Shown here: positions 36,452-45,626 of the stretch, piece after piece
How the letters are laid out: each line of letters starts with the position of its first letter
Position numbering within the stretch: the first letter of the stretch is position 1
Made by a program: the position numbers and the translations under genes
The notes under the pieces: generated by a model
What the model saw: the letters and a program-made list of their open reading frames with translations, nothing else
Told to the model about the DNA's origin: nothing
Database searches by the model: none
Source of the DNA: Rubrivivax sp.
GTDB lineage: Bacteria > Pseudomonadota > Gammaproteobacteria > Burkholderiales > Burkholderiaceae_C
Length of the DNA stretch: 64,000 nt
Direction of reading: 5' to 3'
NCBI GenBank assembly: GCA_019635315.1
Contig: JAHBZT010000002.1
Coordinates: forward strand, 806,001-870,000

Positions 36452-36910
36452 TTACTTGCTGTAGGCGCCCACCGCGAAACCGTAGCCACCCTGGACTTCG
36501 ATATAGGACGTCTTGGCCTCGATCTCCTTGCTGACGGGGTTGACCCAGCGGTAGTCCACCCAGCCGGGTTTGTTTGCCGTCACGTGACCCATGAGTTCCT
36601 GCACGAAGGCTTTGCCGTCGGCGTCCTTCAATTGGGCCAGCGACTTGCCAACGAGTCTTTCGTTGGCGCCATGAGCCAACACGTTGCCACTGGCGTCGAG
36701 AACGTACACATAAAGGTCGCGGTCGATGAAAGGCCCCTGCTTGTCGTTGAACACCGCAAACGCGTCCTTGCCCTTCTCCTTGAAGAGCACGACGGCCTTC
36801 CTGGCCATCTCCTTGGCCTCCTCCTTGGTGGCCCGATCGGCAGCGTTCGCAGTCAGTGACATCGCCAGCAGGGCAGTCAGTACCATGTGGCGTCGATTGA
36901 GTTGGATCAT
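36452..36910 (-). CDS. Free-standing periplasmic single-Cache domain protein
   Basis: This 152-residue protein has a signal peptide ending near TANAAD, followed by one small Cache (sCache_2-like) domain: [37 protein letters not shown] and a C-terminal [12 protein letters not shown]. Cache domains bind amino acids, carboxylates and similar ligands and are normally part of membrane sensors; here there is no membrane anchor. ATG 36910 with AAAGGAG upstream is clearly the start. It is transcribed just ahead of the chemoreceptor and may act as a soluble co-receptor delivering a bound ligand to it. Confidence 0.85.
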   Translation of the reverse strand: MIQLNRRHMVLTALLAMSLTANAADRATKEEAKEMARKAVVLFKEKGKDAFAVFNDKQGPFIDRDLYVYVLDASGNVLAHGANERLVGKSLAQLKDADGKAFVQELMGHVTANKPGWVDYRWVNPVSKEIEAKTSYIEVQGGYGFAVGAYSK

Positions 36911-37076
36911 GAGAAATGCTCCTTTGATGGGGTTGCGGCGGGGCTTGGCGCGAATCGACGTCCGATCCGCGTGCCACCCGGACCATATCGACCCTGATGG
37001 CCACCTATTAACCCGATCAGGCGGGCAAACTGCCAACAGTTAGGCAATTTGATCGGGGGCCCAGCGCCTGCCGCCG

Positions 37077-37580
37077 TCAGTAGATGCCCATGGCCAGGCC
37101 GGCCCCAAAGGCAGCCCCCAAGGCCGCGCAACGCCCCACATCCGGCGGATCGATGCGTTTCTCCCGCAGGATGTCTTCCGGCGTCTGGGCGTGGGTGCAG
37201 ACGATCAGCGCATCGGCAACGAGCCGCAACCGCCAGCCGGTGCAGATGCGCTCGATCTGGCGCGCTGCGTTACGGCCGTCGCTGCCGGCGCAGACCAGGC
37301 AGGCGTAGGGGCGGCCGTTGACGCGGTCGAGCACGGCGTAGTAGCTGCGGTCGAAAAAGTCCTTCATCAGCCCGGACATGGCGGCCAAGTTCTCGGGCGT
37401 GGCGAAGATCATGCCGTCAGCGGCCAGCACGTCTTCGGGGCCGGCCTGCGCCGCATGCAGCAGGCGGACGTCAATCGCCGGCTCGCGGCCGGCGCCGTCG
37501 GCGGCGGCGCGCGCCATCTGCAGCGTGCCGCCGGTGGTCGTGTGGTAGACGATGAGGAGCGTCTTGCGCGGTGGCGTCAC
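37077..37580 (-). CDS. Flavodoxin/NAD(P)H-dependent FMN reductase-like protein
   Basis: This 167-residue protein has a flavodoxin-like fold: the N-terminal LLIVYHTTTGGTLQMA forms the FMN phosphate loop, and FATPENLAAMSGLMKDFFDR resembles the flavin-contact loop of WrbA/NADPH-dependent FMN reductases. It likely carries or reduces flavin in the cytoplasm. I chose GTG 37580 with AAGG upstream; the open frame continues further but overlaps the nitroreductase gene. It is 23 bp downstream of that gene, so the pair may form a small redox unit. Confidence 0.8.
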   Translation of the reverse strand: MTPPRKTLLIVYHTTTGGTLQMARAAADGAGREPAIDVRLLHAAQAGPEDVLAADGMIFATPENLAAMSGLMKDFFDRSYYAVLDRVNGRPYACLVCAGSDGRNAARQIERICTGWRLRLVADALIVCTHAQTPEDILREKRIDPPDVGRCAALGAAFGAGLAMGIY

Positions 37581-37603
37581 CGAGGTGAACCTTTCGGGCG
37601 CCG

Positions 37604-38302
37604 TCAACGTGCCGAGCGGTCGGGGCACCCTTCCATGCCATGAAAACTGACAAACTCCGCGAGCGCCGCGCGCTCGGTGATGAAGGCGTTCTCCGGGGCC
37701 TGCAGGTCCTCTTGCCCGAGCGCGATGCCGCACAGCAAGATCTCGTTGTCGCCCATCGGCAGGTGCTGGCGCGCTACCTTGTGGAACCAGGCGAAAGCGG
37801 CCTGGGCGCAGGTGTGCAGGCCCTGGGCGCGCGCCGCCACCATCACGTTCTGGATGAACATGCCCACGTCCATGAAGCTGCCGGTATTCAGCCGCCGGTC
37901 CAACGTGACGAGCAGGCCCACCGGGGCGTCGAAGAAGGTGTAATTGCGCAGCATCTGGCGCTCGCGCGCGGCCTGGTCGTCGCGCGCGATGCCCAGCGTG
38001 GCGTAGAGGCCAAAACCACACCGGCGGCGGCGATCCAGGTAGGGATCGAACCAACTTGTCGGGTAGTAGGCGTATTCGGGCTGGTGTCGGTCGGGGTCTT
38101 CCTGGGCCGCCTTGACGATGTCGGCACACAGGCGCTCGCGCGCTTCGCCCGCCAGCACGTATACGCGCCAGGGCTGCACGTTGTTGCCGCTGGGGGCCCG
38201 CGCAGCCACTTCCAGGATGTGGCTCACCACCGCGGCAGGCACCGGTGTGGACAAGAACCGCCGGACCGATTTGCGGCTGCGGATGGCTTCGTCAACATGC
38301 AT
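37604..38302 (-). CDS. Nitroreductase family protein
   Basis: This 232-residue FMN-dependent nitroreductase-fold protein begins with the family signature RSRKSVRRF and ARAPSGNNVQPWRVYV, and has MDVGMFIQNVMVAARAQGL in the middle. Members reduce nitro groups, quinones or enoates using NAD(P)H. It resembles the NfnB/PnbA-type group. It is transcribed with the flavodoxin-like gene and divergent from an acyl-CoA ligase gene. Physiological substrate unknown. Confidence 0.88.
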   Translation of the reverse strand: MHVDEAIRSRKSVRRFLSTPVPAAVVSHILEVAARAPSGNNVQPWRVYVLAGEARERLCADIVKAAQEDPDRHQPEYAYYPTSWFDPYLDRRRRCGFGLYATLGIARDDQAARERQMLRNYTFFDAPVGLLVTLDRRLNTGSFMDVGMFIQNVMVAARAQGLHTCAQAAFAWFHKVARQHLPMGDNEILLCGIALGQEDLQAPENAFITERAALAEFVSFHGMEGCPDRSAR

Positions 38303-38401
38303 GGGCGAACCCTCTCTTCAGTGTGGCTGCGGTTGTCAGCCCGCCATGCCGGCGGGCGGCCAGCACTGGACGACGCCCGAGGCTTGGGCTAATCTCGAAT
38401 C

Positions 38402-40369
38402 ATGAATCCTACCAAACGGCCGTTCGATTGGGTGCCTACACCCGAGATCGTGGCGAACTCCAACCTCACTGCCTTCATCCGCAAGACCGGCGAGCCCGAC
38501 CTGGCGGCGCTGTCCCGGCACGCCGACGCCGACCCGGCCTGGCTGATGCAGCAGGTGTTCGAGTTCTGCGACTTCCGCTTTTACGAGCCACCACAGCAGA
38601 TGCTCGACACCTCGCGCGGCATCGAATGGGCCCGCTGGTGCGTTGGGGGCACGACCAACGTCGTGCTCAACTGCATCGACCGCCATCGCGATACGCCGGC
38701 CTGGGAGCGCCCGTTTCTGGTCTGGGAAGGCGAAGACCGACGCGCCCAGCGCAACCTGACCTACCGCGACTTCGACGCCGAGGTCTGCCGTCTGGCCGGC
38801 GCCTTGCAAGCCCTGGGCGTGCAGCGCGGCGACCGCGTCGGCCTGTACATGCCCAACCTGCCGGAGACCTTCATCGCCTTCTTCGCGGTGATGAAGGTCG
38901 GCGCCGTCGTGATGCCGCTGTTCTCGGGCTTTGGGCCGCAGCCGCTGGTGGCGCGGCTCAACGATGGCGAGGCCAAGGTGGTGCTGACCGTCGACGGCAC
39001 CTGGCGGCGCGGCACCCCCGGCTCGATGAAAGCGGTGCTCGACGAAGCCCTGCAGAGCACGCCGAGCGTCGAGCACGTGCTGGTGCTGCGCCACCTCGGC
39101 GATGCATTGGCGTGCCCAATGACGCCCGACCGCGATCATGACTGGGCGGCGGCAGTTGCCAGGCAGGCCAGCGAGCTGCCTACCGCCGAGATGCAGGCCG
39201 ACGATGCCGCCGTGCTGCTCTACACGTCCGGCACCACCGGCAAACCCAAGGGCTGCGTCTGGACGCATGTGAGCTTCCTGGGCTCGATGGTCACGCGCGA
39301 CATACACATCTGCGCCGACTTCAAGGCCAGCGACCGCTTCTTCTTCATGAGCGACATGGGCTGGATGGTCGGCGCCATGTGCGCCTGCATCCCGAGCTAC
39401 TTCGGCGGCAGCCTGCTCGTCGCCGAAGGCACACCCGACTTTCCTGACACGGGCCGATTCTGGCGCCTGCTGCAGGACCACAAGGTCACCTATCTGGGCG
39501 TGGCGCCAACGCTCATCCGCGGCCTGATGCGCTACGGCGACGCCGAGGTCGAGGGTTTCGACCTGTCGGCGCTGCGCGTCACGGTGTCCGGCGGCGAAGC
39601 CTGGACCGAAGCGCCCTGGCGCTGGTTCTTCGAGCATGTGTGCAAGAAGAAGCTGCCTTTCCTGAACATCGTCGGCGGCACCGAAGTCGGCGGCTGCAAT
39701 TTCACCGGCACCGTTCACCATCCGTTGCGTCCGGGCTCCTTCGGCATGGGCGGCCTGGGGGTCGGCGTGGACATCGTCGACGACACCGGCAGGCCGGTAC
39801 CGGCCGGCCAGGTCGGTGAACTGGTGCTGCGCAATCCCAACATCGGCTTCACCAAGAGCCTCTGGCGCGACGACGAGCGCTACCTCGACAGCTACTGGCG
39901 CACCCTCCCGGGCATCTGGGTGCATGGTGACTTCGCGATGCGCGACGAAGACGGGCTGGTCTACATCCTCGGACGCAGCGATGACACGATCAAGGTCTCC
40001 GGCAAACGAACCGGGCCGTCGGAAATCGAGACCCTCCTCACCGGTACCGGCAAGGTATCGGAAGCCGCCGTGATCGGCGTGCCTGACGAGCTCAAGGGCT
40101 CGGCCATCGTCTGCGTCTGCGTGCCGATGCCGGGTGTGGCCACGGACGCGGCGCTGGAACAGGAACTGTCGGCCGCCGTGGTGCACGGAATGGGCACGTC
40201 GTACCGGCCGCGCCATGTGCTGCTGGTGAGCGACCTGCCGAAGACGCGCAACATGAAGATCATGCGCCGCGTGGTGCGCTCCGTGTTCCGGGGCGACATT
40301 CCGGGCGACCTGTCGTCGCTGGTCAATCCCGAAGCGGTCGCCGAATTGCAGGCCAAGCTCGGCCGCTGA
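38402..40369 (+). CDS. Acetoacetyl-CoA synthetase-like AMP-forming ligase
   Basis: This 655-residue protein is of the acetyl-/acetoacetyl-CoA synthetase size class. It has an N-terminal ACAS-type extension (DFRFYEPPQQM), the P-loop YTSGTTGKPKGCVW, GGTEVGG, the GRSDDTIKVSGKR hinge and the C-terminal PKTRNMKIMRR with catalytic lysine. It would activate a short or branched acid to its CoA ester in the cytoplasm. Its last 47 bases overlap the convergent TetR gene. It is a single-gene unit divergent from the nitroreductase, with a 99-bp gap. Substrate not determined. Confidence 0.9.
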   Translation: MNPTKRPFDWVPTPEIVANSNLTAFIRKTGEPDLAALSRHADADPAWLMQQVFEFCDFRFYEPPQQMLDTSRGIEWARWCVGGTTNVVLNCIDRHRDTPAWERPFLVWEGEDRRAQRNLTYRDFDAEVCRLAGALQALGVQRGDRVGLYMPNLPETFIAFFAVMKVGAVVMPLFSGFGPQPLVARLNDGEAKVVLTVDGTWRRGTPGSMKAVLDEALQSTPSVEHVLVLRHLGDALACPMTPDRDHDWAAAVARQASELPTAEMQADDAAVLLYTSGTTGKPKGCVWTHVSFLGSMVTRDIHICADFKASDRFFFMSDMGWMVGAMCACIPSYFGGSLLVAEGTPDFPDTGRFWRLLQDHKVTYLGVAPTLIRGLMRYGDAEVEGFDLSALRVTVSGGEAWTEAPWRWFFEHVCKKKLPFLNIVGGTEVGGCNFTGTVHHPLRPGSFGMGGLGVGVDIVDDTGRPVPAGQVGELVLRNPNIGFTKSLWRDDERYLDSYWRTLPGIWVHGDFAMRDEDGLVYILGRSDDTIKVSGKRTGPSEIETLLTGTGKVSEAAVIGVPDELKGSAIVCVCVPMPGVATDAALEQELSAAVVHGMGTSYRPRHVLLVSDLPKTRNMKIMRRVVRSVFRGDIPGDLSSLVNPEAVAELQAKLGR

Positions 40370-40973
40370 GCCCGGCCAGCAGTTGCTCGACGGCCCTGTG
40401 GCCGACACGGCGCAGATCGAAGGCGTCTCGATCGAGCATCCAGTTGGAGATGAGGCCATCGACCAGCGCGTGCAGGGCACGCGCTGCGCCCGTGGGCGCA
40501 ACACCCGGCGCGAGCTGCCCCGCTCGGGACGCCAGGCGCAACAAGCCGTCGATGCGTCGTAGCGCCTGATCGCGCACCCGCAGGTGGCGTTCGCGGATGC
40601 CGTCGAGCTCGCCGACATACTCGACCTTCTGCGTCGAGATCGCCAGCACGCGCTGCAAGCGCGCATCGGTGGCGGTCTGGCGCAGGATGTCGCACAGAAC
40701 CTCACGCAGCCTGCCCAATGGGTCGGCCGCATCATCCGGGCTGGACACCAGCCAATGCTGCTCGAAGGGCAGGATGGCGCGATCCATCATCGCGTTGAAC
40801 AGGTCCACCTTGTCGTCGAAGTGCCAGTAGACGGCTCCCCGCGTGACCCCGGCGGTCTCGGCCACCTCCTGCAGCGATGCACCCGCCACGCCCCTGTTGT
40901 CGAACACGAGTTCCGCCGCATCGAGCAGCGAGTTGCGGGTCTCGAGAGCTTCTTCCTTGGTGCGGCGGGCCAT
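40323..40973 (-). CDS. AcrR/TtgR-like TetR repressor of the RND efflux operon
   Basis: This 216-residue protein starts MARRTKEEA and has the helix-turn-helix ASLQEVAETAGVTRGAVYWHF typical of AcrR, TtgR and SmeT. The C-terminal domain should bind hydrophobic drugs or solvents. It is divergent from the RND pump genes, and a strong palindrome lies between them (41024-41043). ATG 40973 is the clear start. Binding would repress both its own gene and the pump until an effector releases it. Its 3' end overlaps the acyl-CoA ligase by 47 bases. Confidence 0.92.
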   Translation of the reverse strand: MARRTKEEALETRNSLLDAAELVFDNRGVAGASLQEVAETAGVTRGAVYWHFDDKVDLFNAMMDRAILPFEQHWLVSSPDDAADPLGRLREVLCDILRQTATDARLQRVLAISTQKVEYVGELDGIRERHLRVRDQALRRIDGLLRLASRAGQLAPGVAPTGAARALHALVDGLISNWMLDRDAFDLRRVGHRAVEQLLAGLSGRAWPAIRRPLRD

Positions 40974-41023
40974 GCTGTTCGGATCCGAGTCGGAGAGCGG
41001 TCGATCGCCGATCCTGTCGCAAG

Positions 41024-41043
41024 CATACATTGTCACATGTATG
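41024..41043. promoter_or_regulatory. AcrR-type operator in the RND efflux promoter
   Basis: CATACAT and ATGTATG form perfect 7-bp arms around a 6-bp centre TGTCAC. The arms and spacing resemble the Escherichia coli AcrR operator (ACATACAT...ATGTATGT). A good -10 box TATACT at 41046-41051 follows at once, so repressor binding would block the pump promoter; the divergent repressor gene begins 50 bp away. Confidence 0.75.
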
Positions 41044-41157
41044 TTTATACTACCCATTCTGACCAGTGCCATGCGCCGCGGACAGCATGGACCGTTCCAT
41101 CGGCAGCGAAGTTTCTGGCGCCAGTGTTCGTTCCCACCTGACAGCGAGGATCCCCCA

Positions 41158-42402
41158 GTGACGCGAAGCTCTATGGGCGCGGCAGCGTGCCAGCACCCCG
41201 ACCAAGGAGTTCCATCGACGGCGGCCTCGATCGCGGTAGTCCTCGTGCTGGCGTTGGTCGCCTGCGGCGGCGAACAGAAGGCCGCCCAGGGGCCAGCCGG
41301 TGCAGCGCCTCCGCCGCCAGAAGTGGGCGTTGTCACCGTGTCGACACAGACTGCGCCGCTGACCACCGAACTGCCTGGACGGGTCGAAGCCTCCCGCGTG
41401 GCGCAGGTTCGGGCCCGGGTGACCGGCATCGTGCAACAGCGCTTGTTCCGGGAGGGCAGTGATGTGAAGGCCGGCCAGGTGCTGTTCATCATCGACCCCG
41501 CGCCATACCAGGCGGCGGTGGACAGCGCCAAAGCCGCACTGGCCAAGGCACAGGCCAACATGATGCAGGCCACCGCCCAAGCCAAGCGCTTCAAGCCCCT
41601 GCGCGAGGCCAACGCGGTCAGCGAGCAGGACTACGTGAACTCGCAGGCCGCCCAGGCCCAGGCCGAGGCAGACGTCGCGGCCGCCGGTGCGGCCCTGCGC
41701 ACGGCGCAGCTCAACCTGAGCTACGCCACCGTCACGGCCCCGATTTCCGGACGCATCGGCCGCGCGCTGGTCACCGAGGGAGCGCTGGTGTCGCAAGGCG
41801 AAGCCACCCAACTGGCGCTCATTCAGCAGATCGATCCGGTGTACGTGAACTCCACGCAGGCCGTGGCCGACTTCGAACGACTGCGCGAGTCCGCCTCGGT
41901 CGCCGGCTCGGCTGCGGTGCGCATCGTGCTCGACAACGGCAGTGAGTTGCCCCAGCGCGGCCGGCTCCTGTTCTCGGACCTGAGCGTGGATCCGACATCG
42001 GCACAGGTCACGCTGCGCACCGAGGTGGCCAATCCTCAGGGGCGCCTGTTGCCCGGCATGTACGTACGAACGCGCCTGGTGCAGGGGCAGATCGTCGGAG
42101 CGATGCTGCTGCCGCAGCAGGCAGTGACACGCGGCCCTCAAGGCGATACCGTGCTCGTCGTCGGAGAGGGCGGCAAACCAGCACCCCGCCCGGTCAGGAT
42201 CGGCGGCGCCTTCGGGTCGCAATGGATCGTTCTCGATGGACTGAAGCCGGGCGAGCAGGTCATCGCTGAAGGATTCCAGAAGATGCGCCCCGGCGCGCCG
42301 GTCAAGCCGGTGCCGTTCGCCGGTGGCTTGCCGAACCAGGGCCCTGCTTCGGCGGCGTCTGGTGCGACGCCCTCCTCGCCCGCCTCGGCGGCCAGCCGCT
42401 GA
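41158..42402 (+). CDS. RND efflux periplasmic adaptor lipoprotein (AcrA/TtgA-like)
   Basis: This 414-residue membrane-fusion protein has a lipoprotein signal with lipobox LVAC, then barrel-sandwich (lipoyl) half motifs GRVEASRVAQVRARVTG and FIIDPAPYQA, an alpha-hairpin rich in Ala/Gln, and the C-terminal beta-barrel (TAPISGRIGRALVTEG). It links the inner-membrane pump and the outer-membrane channel. I chose GTG 41158, preceded by GAGGA; the long upstream open frame would run across the operator. The pump gene begins 13 bp downstream. Confidence 0.92.
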   Translation: MTRSSMGAAACQHPDQGVPSTAASIAVVLVLALVACGGEQKAAQGPAGAAPPPPEVGVVTVSTQTAPLTTELPGRVEASRVAQVRARVTGIVQQRLFREGSDVKAGQVLFIIDPAPYQAAVDSAKAALAKAQANMMQATAQAKRFKPLREANAVSEQDYVNSQAAQAQAEADVAAAGAALRTAQLNLSYATVTAPISGRIGRALVTEGALVSQGEATQLALIQQIDPVYVNSTQAVADFERLRESASVAGSAAVRIVLDNGSELPQRGRLLFSDLSVDPTSAQVTLRTEVANPQGRLLPGMYVRTRLVQGQIVGAMLLPQQAVTRGPQGDTVLVVGEGGKPAPRPVRIGGAFGSQWIVLDGLKPGEQVIAEGFQKMRPGAPVKPVPFAGGLPNQGPASAASGATPSSPASAASR

Positions 42403-42415
42403 GGGGCCGAGCGCC

Positions 42416-45400
42416 ATGGCCAAGTTCTTCATCGACCGTCCCATCTTCGCGTGGGTGATCGCCCTGTTCGTGCTGGTGGGCGGCGTGGTGTCCATCCTGC
42501 AACTGCCGGTGGCGCAATACCCCACCGTGGCGCCGCCTGCCATCGTCGTCACCGTGGCCTACCCCGGCGCGTCGGCAAAGACGCTCGAAAACAGCGTACT
42601 CACCGTCATCGAGCAGGAGATGAACGGTTCGCCGGGCCTGATCTACATGGAGTCGGTAGCCCAGGCCAACGGCAGCGGCACGCTGACGCTGACTTTCCAG
42701 CCCGGTACCCGACCCGAACTCGCCCAGGTGGACGTGCAGAACCGCCTGGGCCGCGCCACGCCGCGCCTGCCGCAGGCTGTGACGCAGCAGGGCGTGCGTG
42801 TGGACCAGGCGAGATCCAACTTCCTGCTGTTCACCATCCTGTCGTCGGACGACCCCAAGCTCGACCCCATCGCGCTGGGCGACTATGCCGTGCGCAACGT
42901 GCTGCCCGAGATCCAGCGAATTCCTGGCGTCGGCCAGGCACAGTTGTTCGGCACCGAGCGGGCCATGCGCGTATGGCTCGACCCGGCCAAGCTGGTCGGC
43001 TTCGGCCTGTCAACCAACGATGTGAACAATGCGATCCGCGCCCAGAACGCGCAGGTCTCCTCGGGCACCATCGGCGACCTGCCCAACCCGTCCGATCAGA
43101 CCATGTTCGCGACGGTAGTGGTTGACGGCCAACTAGCGAACATCGAAGAGTTCGGCAACATCTCGCTGCGCGCCAATCCTGACGGGTCCGCCGTGCTGCT
43201 GCGCGACGTGGCACGCATCGAACTCGGCGGCCAGACTTATGCCACTGCAGCGCGCCTGAACGGCAAGCCCTCGACCGGCATCGGCGTGCAACTCTCGCCC
43301 AGCGGCAATGCGCTGGACACGGCCAAGGCCGTGCGTGCGCGCATGGATGAATTGCAACGCTACTTCCCGTCGGGTGTGAAGTACGCGATCCCGTACGACA
43401 CCTCACGCTTCGTCCAGATCTCCATCTCCAAGGTGGTGGAGACGTTGCTCGAAGCAGTGGCGCTGGTGTTCCTGGTGATGTTCCTGTTCCTGCAGAGCTG
43501 GCGCTACACCATCATCCCGACCATCGTGGTGCCGGTGGCGCTGCTCGGCACCTTTGCAGCGCTGTTGTCGCTGGGCTTCTCGATCAACGTGCTGACGATG
43601 TTCGGCATGGTGCTGGTGGTGGGCATCGTCGTCGACGACGCCATCGTCGTGGTCGAGAACGTCGAGCGCATCATGAGCGAGGAAGGCCTGCCTCCGCGCG
43701 AGGCCACGCGCAAGGCGATGGGGCAGATCTCCGGGGCGATCATCGGCGTCACCGTGGTGCTGATCTCGGTGTTCGTGCCGTTGGCCTTCTTCACCGGCGC
43801 GGTGGGCAACATCTACCGCCAGTTCTCAGCAGTGATGGCGGCGTCGATCGGCTTCTCGGCCTTCATGGCGCTGTCGCTCACCCCGGCCTTGTGTGCCACG
43901 CTGCTCAAGCCGGTCGAGGCTGGGCACGCTCACGCCAAGACCGGCTTCTTCGGCTGGTTCAACCGCGGGTTCTCGCGGACGGCCAAGCGCTACGAGAGCT
44001 TTCTGGTGCGCCTGCTCGCCCGCGCGGGCCGCATGTTGATCGTCTACGCGGCCATCGTCGGCGCGGTGATCTGGCTGGTGTTGCGGCTGCCCACGTCCTT
44101 TCTGCCCAACGAGGATCAGGGCTATATCGTCGTCAACGTGCAACTGCCGCCGGGCGCAACGGCAAACCGCAGCCTGAAGGTGATGGAGCAGGTGGAGGGC
44201 TTCATGCTCAAGCAACCCGAGGTCCAGAGCATGGTCAGCGTGCTCGGCTTCAGCTTCTCCGGTCAGGGGCAGAACGCCGCGTTGGCCTTCGTCACCCTCA
44301 AGGACTGGGACCAGCGTCGGGCACCCGGACAGTCGGCCCAGGACCTGGCCAAACGCAGCTTCGGTGCGCTGATGGGTGTGAAGGACGCCTTCATCTTCCC
44401 CTTGAGCCCTCCGCCCATTCCGGAGTTGGGCAACGCCACCGGCTTCAATTTCCGGCTGCAGGACCGCGGCGGCAATGGCCGGGCGGCGCTGATTGCGGCG
44501 CGCAACCAGTTGCTGGGCATGGCCTCGCAGAGCAAGCTGCTCGCCGGCGTGCGTCCGGACGGCCTGGAGGACGCCCCTCAAGTGCGCCTGGAGATCGACC
44601 GCAAGAAGGCCAGCGCACTGGGGGTCGGTTTCGACGCCATCAACGCCGCCATCTCCACCTCGTTGGGATCAAGTTACGTCAACGACTTCGAGAGCCAAGG
44701 CCGGTTGCAGCGTGTCGTCGTGCAGGCCGATGCCCCCGAGCGCATGCAGCCCGATGACATCCTGCGCCTGAACGCCGTGAACAATCGCGGGCAGTCGGTG
44801 CCCTTGTCGGCATTTGCCAGCACAAGCTGGATCACCGGGCCGATGCAGTCGATCCGCTACAACGGCTACCCGACGATGCGCATCGCCGGCGATGCCGCGC
44901 CCGGCGTCAGCACCGGCGAGGCAATGGCCGAGATGGAGCGTCTGGCCGGGCAGCTGCCGCCCGGCTTCGCCTTCGAATGGACCGGCCAGTCGCGCGAGGA
45001 ACGGCTGGCAGGAGCGACCGCGATCTACCTCTTCGGGTTCTCGCTGCTGGCCGTGTTCCTGTGCCTGGCAGCGTTGTACGAGAGCTGGTCGATCCCGTTC
45101 GCGGTGATCCTGGTGGTGCCGCTGGGGGTGCTCGGGGTCGTGTTGGGCACCGGTGCGCGAGGCTTCAGCAATGACGTGTACTTCAAGATCGGCCTGATCA
45201 CCATCATCGGCCTGTCGGCGAAGAACGCGGTGCTGATCATCGAGTTCGCCAAGGACCTTCAGGCCCAGGGACGAACCGCGTTGCAGGCCGTGCTGGAGGC
45301 CGCGCACCTGCGGTTCCGCCCGATCGTGATGACATCCATGGCGTTCGTCCTGGGCGTGCTTCCGTTGGCGATCGCCAGCGGCGCGGGTTCTGCCAGCCAG

Positions 45401-45622
45401 CGCTCGATCGGGACCGGCGTGATGGCCGGCATGGTCAGCGCGGTGGTGCTGTCGGTGCTGTTCGTGCCGGTGTTCTTCGTGGTCGTGCGGCGATTCTTCA
45501 AGGGCAGCGAGCGGCAGCGCAAGCTGTATGCGCATGAGTTCGTTCCAGGCTTGGATGAGAGCGCCCAGCCCCCGGATTCCGCACCGCCGGTCGCGTCCGA
45601 CGGCGGCTCGGCCGCACGCTGA
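42416..45622 (+). CDS. RND efflux inner-membrane pump (HAE1/AcrB-like)
   Basis: This 1068-residue proton-driven pump begins MAKFFIDRPIFAWVIAL, the hallmark of the HAE1 family, and has 12 membrane segments in the two-times-six pattern with two large periplasmic loops. Membrane segment 4 carries the Asp-Asp pair of the proton relay (GIVVDDAIVVVEN), and a lysine is expected in segment 10. It exports hydrophobic drugs, solvents or toxic acids together with the adaptor upstream and the channel downstream. The ATG lies after GGGGCCGAG. It is the central component of an AcrAB-TolC-type pump. Confidence 0.95.
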   Translation: MAKFFIDRPIFAWVIALFVLVGGVVSILQLPVAQYPTVAPPAIVVTVAYPGASAKTLENSVLTVIEQEMNGSPGLIYMESVAQANGSGTLTLTFQPGTRPELAQVDVQNRLGRATPRLPQAVTQQGVRVDQARSNFLLFTILSSDDPKLDPIALGDYAVRNVLPEIQRIPGVGQAQLFGTERAMRVWLDPAKLVGFGLSTNDVNNAIRAQNAQVSSGTIGDLPNPSDQTMFATVVVDGQLANIEEFGNISLRANPDGSAVLLRDVARIELGGQTYATAARLNGKPSTGIGVQLSPSGNALDTAKAVRARMDELQRYFPSGVKYAIPYDTSRFVQISISKVVETLLEAVALVFLVMFLFLQSWRYTIIPTIVVPVALLGTFAALLSLGFSINVLTMFGMVLVVGIVVDDAIVVVENVERIMSEEGLPPREATRKAMGQISGAIIGVTVVLISVFVPLAFFTGAVGNIYRQFSAVMAASIGFSAFMALSLTPALCATLLKPVEAGHAHAKTGFFGWFNRGFSRTAKRYESFLVRLLARAGRMLIVYAAIVGAVIWLVLRLPTSFLPNEDQGYIVVNVQLPPGATANRSLKVMEQVEGFMLKQPEVQSMVSVLGFSFSGQGQNAALAFVTLKDWDQRRAPGQSAQDLAKRSFGALMGVKDAFIFPLSPPPIPELGNATGFNFRLQDRGGNGRAALIAARNQLLGMASQSKLLAGVRPDGLEDAPQVRLEIDRKKASALGVGFDAINAAISTSLGSSYVNDFESQGRLQRVVVQADAPERMQPDDILRLNAVNNRGQSVPLSAFASTSWITGPMQSIRYNGYPTMRIAGDAAPGVSTGEAMAEMERLAGQLPPGFAFEWTGQSREERLAGATAIYLFGFSLLAVFLCLAALYESWSIPFAVILVVPLGVLGVVLGTGARGFSNDVYFKIGLITIIGLSAKNAVLIIEFAKDLQAQGRTALQAVLEAAHLRFRPIVMTSMAFVLGVLPLAIASGAGSASQRSIGTGVMAGMVSAVVLSVLFVPVFFVVVRRFFKGSERQRKLYAHEFVPGLDESAQPPDSAPPVASDGGSAAR

Positions 45623-45626
45623 GTGG

